Program-made: the position numbers and the translations under genes
Notes under the pieces: model-generated
What the model was told of the DNA's origin: nothing
Seen by the model: only the letters and a program-made list of their open reading frames with translations
Database searches by the model: none
Origin: Leishmania martiniquensis
Lineage: Eukaryota > Euglenozoa > Kinetoplastea > Trypanosomatida > Trypanosomatidae
DNA length: 32,500 bases
Assembly: GCF_017916325.1 (NCBI RefSeq)
Contig: NC_090167.1
Coordinates: 1,077,501-1,110,000, forward strand
Direction of reading: 5' to 3'
Shown here: in pieces, positions 29,601 through 32,500 of the stretch
Position numbering within the stretch: position 1 is the first letter of the stretch
Layout of the letters: each line of letters starts with the position of its first letter

Positions 29601-30732
29601 GCGCGAACCGGGAGCCGACGAGTGCGGTGGTCGTCGTCAGCAACGGCGGCAGGCAGAGCATAGGCCCCACAGCGAACACGAGTCGCTCCAGCGCACACAA
29701 GACATTCGGAAACGCCTCCTGCACCCACCGAAAGTGCTGAATCGCGGCTGCCACAACTACCATGAGAAGTCCGCTCAGGTCCGCCATCATCAGCATGGGG
29801 CCGAACGACGTCACCGCCGCGTGAATGTTCGAGAGGAAAAGCGTCGCCGCAAACACGCCGGCGGTACCCAGTAGGACGAAGACGGTGGTGCGATGGTAGT
29901 CGAGGTAGTCAGAAATGTACAGCAGCACCACGCCGCAAAGCAGCGTGGTGAAGGCAAAGGTGGACATGAGAGGAAGGACGCCAAAAAGCGTAGATAGGAA
30001 GAGGAGCACGAGCCTGCTGACGTGGCGAGGTGAGCCGATTAGGAACTCCACGTGCTGCCGCCGCGCGGCGCGAGGAGCGGTAGCACCTGCGGTTGACTGA
30101 TTCCGAGGAGCGTTCTCCTGTGCGCAGCCGTCTTCGTTGCCGTTCCCCTCACGGTTGCTGTACACCGACTGCGGGACCCTACCGTAAAACTGCTCATGCT
30201 GCCTCTCTACCTCCCGCTTCAGCTGAGTGTGCAACCAATGCTGCGATGTGGCTCTGATGGCCTCATCCACCACCTCCTCACGCGTCGCCTCGTGCGGAAT
30301 GTACGCGTTGGGATTGTGTATCTGGGGCGGTGGTAGTGGTGACATCGCCACGTGCTGCTGCTGCTGCTGCGAATACCTGCCATGTTCGGGATAGTCGGGG
30401 TACGCTGGATAGGCTGGTGTCGAGCTCACCGCCGGCGCGGAGCCGTAGGAAGCAGCGGGTGGCAGTGAAGATGTCGCCGCAGCAGCGTGACCGCCTAAGC
30501 TACCGCCGTTCTCGTGGCCCTTGTACACAGAATACCATGGTGGGCGGACCGACTGCGGTTCCGACTGCCGCGGATACGGTACCGAACGGTTAGGCGGGTG
30601 CGACACCGGTGCGGGATGAGGACTACCCAGGTGAGTGACAGCCTGCGGACTCACTTCGCTCTGAGGCTGGCGGTCTGCTACAGCGCCGCCCAGCGACGGG
30701 GTCAGAGTGGATGGCTCGGATGCACGAGACAT
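26650..30732 (-). CDS. Very large polytopic membrane protein, family unknown (about 25-31 membrane segments)
   Basis: 1360 codons from the first in-frame ATG at 30732; the open frame extends 78 codons upstream only to a TTG, through pyrimidine-rich leader-like sequence. Residues 1-235 are hydrophilic, Pro/Ser/Gln-rich, with a Q5 run and a short helical block (REEVVDEAIRATSQHWLHTQL), probably cytosolic. From about 240 to 1345 hydrophobic stretches of about 20 residues follow one another closely; I count 25-31. They are broken by one hydrophilic loop at about 410-483 (poly-Gln, Asp-rich) and short charged loops. The tail ends in RRRRSGAY. No ABC, P-type ATPase, MFS or adenylyl-cyclase motif is visible. 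A channel, transporter or lipid-handling role is possible but not shown. No signal peptide is seen, so the first membrane helix probably acts as the signal anchor. Confidence 0.85.
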   Translation of the reverse strand: MSRASEPSTLTPSLGGAVADRQPQSEVSPQAVTHLGSPHPAPVSHPPNRSVPYPRQSEPQSVRPPWYSVYKGHENGGSLGGHAAAATSSLPPAASYGSAPAVSSTPAYPAYPDYPEHGRYSQQQQQHVAMSPLPPPQIHNPNAYIPHEATREEVVDEAIRATSQHWLHTQLKREVERQHEQFYGRVPQSVYSNREGNGNEDGCAQENAPRNQSTAGATAPRAARRQHVEFLIGSPRHVSRLVLLFLSTLFGVLPLMSTFAFTTLLCGVVLLYISDYLDYHRTTVFVLLGTAGVFAATLFLSNIHAAVTSFGPMLMMADLSGLLMVVVAAAIQHFRWVQEAFPNVLCALERLVFAVGPMLCLPPLLTTTTALVGSRFAPFVFLVVLCTLHRFFYCPLKSSFLVLVSSKNAVSAATAPSRQEQQQQQPLRQSDTVGDEGIHARRSVARDSSAQAKGAHAGSNGADGDDDATSVDSSASIYGAPLQVNERVEAFIFSCLVLLLPVAEYNAFQSNWQDHVLANALNSLGLVCGGIAYFCVSPPHSLWFLASPPSETYSLAQQLEYDPLGLLDLVATFRIPVLASVSMVGVHWGTYRLLSSRYSYLFSGVAFPFNAILLLVAFYITVYVGIETKRLLDVDSSGEDVTKGRHMRRRMLVLLGSCVVSVILCILTSAPGVLYFPSALSIISFNLFLMDRTNGGPMFTFTVFTSLMLLWWMYRTYSFIVMDLRVFGETTLVPTPVLGVSVLWCYVLGCMSFTLSFSPNKTPVTIALFLLALQVTFVEHVLYSQREEGAYPAVLVVLTSVVGVAVMCRMYANGALPIYSAAFISSCYAAKLLTFVVEVTSSYYAAELAVHDRMEAVRAWLLMAEMTGGWWVALFAGYLVATFEIEHRRRIKIEAAKRMIYTYAALTLLLSLLTIRNVQRAAYEFATQSYVSEAELLHIAPGTFCATYALMTMPVWWRLKSRYPAVSPLRALSRGAALLGAVLLAVQPTRVMEGEVSNFDYDFEYADSGRCAAAIGLIMLLGSRVSILQRIPFAGRFMYWLVTAASLALSITGLVQAVPTFNFYVMMLGFVFLVLLMLDSAHYREVNGTVLIGVYVLSVLMVPLSVLQLNRSFEAQQEKLRHSPDRLKILWDMSEQGNLRLLVVIAVMQLGLSVMINCRLSGRPLLPKCREISREASLSLGAIANFSTELTVALLSAINFFGNDSEPAFYVSASLLLLLFVNDEIIFFGLKEHSFRYFAPTACALALLWLCTLWNAWSTESPQGLRSQLKREMRAILQASVTLPAQISLLVLLWKGRKMGSSPGFVVIGSILLNLACLLLVADKAVQWMAIVGIFGQCARIFETQLQPTASTRRRRSGAY
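30353..30370. repeat. (TGC)6 trinucleotide repeat encoding poly-Gln
   Basis: Six TGC units inside the membrane-protein gene are read as CAG codons on the coding strand, giving Q5 in the N-terminal hydrophilic region. Similar CTG-type runs at about 29457-29475 and 21050-21068 encode poly-Gln in a loop of the same protein and in the beta-propeller protein. Confidence 0.9.
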
Positions 30733-32076
30733 CGTGGCTCGGGGGGGGAGGAAGAGGGAGATGCGAAAACAATTGAGCGGGTGATGTGGAAGAGGAGGGC
30801 TCCAGGCGCAGGTGCTCAGGCTCCGGGAGAAGGGGAGAGGGAGGGGTATGCGCACGCTGCCACACAGCGCGAAGGAAGACGTGAGGAACGAATACCAAAA
30901 CGATGACCTGAAGGGCACACCCTGTGCAACCGCCTGTGTCCACACGGGCGCGCAGAATGCCCACAACCGCTAGGAGAAGAGAGGGGGCAAGGGGTAGCAC
31001 AAGAGGGAGAGAGCGGCGGATCGGTTGGTGTATCCGTTGCAGCCCTCGTTTCCTATCAAGACTAGAGTCACAGGGCGGGTAGACAGAAGGGATGTGGTAG
31101 CGAGTGGGGACAGAGAGGCGGGAAGGGGGAAGGGGGTAAGGAGGTTCGACAGGCAGACAGATGCGCAGGCGCACATGCACACACACAAAGGAGGTGGCCC
31201 AGCGCATGTGTGGGCGCATGATGAGTACGTTGAGAAGAGGTAGTGAGCGAGCGCAGGTGCAAGCACAGACACGATAAAGAAGAGTTCCGGCGTGAATGGC
31301 GGGAGCGGGGGCGGTGAAGCGGGACTAGCCGAGAGTGCCAGGTGCATACGTAGAGAGCAAACTGCCCGCGACATGGGAGAGGGCCTCCTCACTGATGAGA
31401 CCACCGTTGCTGTTCAAGCACCTCGGGGGCTGGAGAGAGAGAGAAGGCGAAGGCATCGCCTCTCTTCTTCATCAGTCGGCTCACGTACGCTGGACTTAAC
31501 TCTCCATGTGTGGGAGAGCACACGCATGAGTGCGCGCACATACACACACATATGAACAAAGGTGGTATGGCGCCGCTTCTTAGTGCTCCTCCTTTGAAAG
31601 GCCGCAGCGGCCCGGAGTATGTGTGTCACTGGCTTGTCTGGAAGAACACACGCACATGCTCACGTACACAGAAACACATTTAGAAGTGGTGAGAGAGGCA
31701 TGTGTACGGGAGAGGAAGAGGACCGCGATGCAGAGAGGGTGGAGAGAAGAGGAGCGACGACTGACAGGCACCAGCGTCTGAGAAGGCGCGCATATTCGCA
31801 CACACCTAAGGCCTCCCCCACCCCCCATCACTGCCACCACCACCGCGCACGCCGGCGCCAATGCGCCAAACACCAAAAAAGAGGGCCCGCTCCTCAGCAT
31901 GTGTGGGGTGTTCGCGCCTCAAATGCCCTCCCTCTCTCCCTCTCGTTGATCCTTCCCGTATCCCCTCCCCATATGCGCTTGTTAAATTATTCGCTTGATC
32001 GAGGCCAGGGCAACAGCAGCCAACATCCCCATGCACACACTGTCATGGATGGAACAATGGAAACGCGAGACAGGCG
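30733..32076. other. Intergenic spacer between the membrane-protein and RRM genes
   Basis: 1.34 kb with no supportable gene. It holds the acceptor tract of the membrane-protein gene and further pyrimidine-rich coding-strand stretches at about 30830-30860 and 31110-31145. Toward the RRM gene it should contain that gene's 3' UTR. Confidence 0.55.
30738..30799 (-). promoter_or_regulatory. Predicted trans-splice tract giving a 5-nt 5' UTR
   Basis: The coding strand from 30799 to 30740 is AG-free and ends in TCTTCCTCCCCCCCCGAG, with AG at 30739-30738. Splicing there leaves only CCACG between the spliced leader and the ATG at 30732. This supports the ATG at 30732 over the longer open frame. Confidence 0.55.
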
Positions 32077-32500
32077 CTAACGGCCCTTCTTGGCCTTGGA
32101 CGGTGCGGCAGGAGCGCGGCCGTTGCTCGGCCCACGGGCCAAGCGCGTGCGCCTCAGCTCCTTCATGCGCTGGAGCTTCTGCACTGCGCTCGTGTTCTCG
32201 ATTGCAAAGGACACCATAAGTCGCCGCTGATCCCCAAACACCGTCGGGTTGTTGTTGAGCCCACGGAGGGCGCCGAGGGCGACGTTGTGATTTACGAATT
32301 CAACGAAGCCGTACCCGCGCGACACGCCAGCCACGTCCTTCAGCAGCTTCACACCTCGGATGGGGCCGTGCTTGCCCCACTTTCCCTTGTCAGAGTCCTC
32401 TGGATGTCTCTTCAGGTAAGCACGCGCCTGCTCCGCGAAAAGACGGCGCATGTCATTCTCAGACATGGTGCGCGGCAGGTTGCGCACACTCAGACGCGTC
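32077..32500 (-). CDS. RRM-domain protein, Nop4/RBM28-like C-terminal part (5' end outside window)
   Basis: The frame is open from the right window edge to a TAG at 32079-32077, giving about 140 C-terminal residues. It begins inside an RNA-recognition motif: RNP2 reads RLSVRNLP and RNP1 reads RGYGFVEF, followed by NHNVALGALRGLNNNP and RRLMVSFAIEN. The long loop between RNP2 and RNP1 and the LNNNP...F..(K/R)R..V.F..EN pattern are characteristic of the last RRM of Nop4 (yeast) and RBM28 (animals), nucleolar proteins needed for large ribosomal subunit maturation. The Lys/Arg-rich tail (SKAKKGR) fits a nucleolar protein. The start lies beyond the window. Confidence 0.85.
   Translation of the reverse strand, partial: TRLSVRNLPRTMSENDMRRLFAEQARAYLKRHPEDSDKGKWGKHGPIRGVKLLKDVAGVSRGYGFVEFVNHNVALGALRGLNNNPTVFGDQRRLMVSFAIENTSAVQKLQRMKELRRTRLARGPSNGRAPAAPSKAKKGR

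Noticed and set aside
30733..30966. N-terminal extension of the membrane protein by 78 codons
   Set aside because: It begins at TTG and its sequence is a pyrimidine-rich leader; a clear acceptor lies 5 nt before the ATG at 30732.

Overview
The window looks like nuclear chromosomal DNA of a trypanosomatid, most likely a Leishmania or close relative. It is GC-rich and has no sign of introns. Nine large reading frames all lie on the minus strand, separated by 0.6-2.2 kb spacers rich in pyrimidine tracts (on the coding strand), CA/GT microsatellites and A/T runs. This is the layout of a polycistronic unit processed by spliced-leader trans-splicing and polyadenylation, with no local promoters. A 127-residue ACR2-type arsenate/antimonate reductase gives the strongest taxonomic anchor: the founding member is from Leishmania major, where I recall it on chromosome 32. 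Species is not determined.

In transcription order (right to left) the genes are: a Nop4/RBM28-like RRM protein, 5' part outside the window (32077-32500); an orphan protein with roughly 25-31 membrane segments (26650-30732); a DnaQ-like DEDDh exonuclease (23837-25051); a probable beta-propeller/alpha-solenoid protein (19890-23246); a disordered protein ending in a CaaX prenylation box (14865-17735); a coiled-coil protein (10799-13435); a large Sec7-domain Arf-GEF with a HUS box (5129-9646); ACR2 (2943-3326); and a protein with a degenerate Nudix-like domain and a His/Asp-rich linker, 3' end outside the window (1-2019).

The genes share no obvious pathway, as is normal for such gene clusters. 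The starts given here are the first in-frame ATGs. Five were set this way because the longer open frames begin at non-ATG codons (5129-9646, 10799-13435, 19890-23246, 26650-30732) or run off the window (32077-32500).

The most interesting items outside the genes are a perfect 16-bp stem/3-nt loop hairpin just upstream of the Sec7 gene's acceptor region, several genes whose predicted trans-splice acceptor abuts or even falls inside the start of the ORF, and a 38-codon upstream ORF overlapping the start of the beta-propeller gene. No tRNA, rRNA, CRISPR array, transposase or retroposon could be supported.
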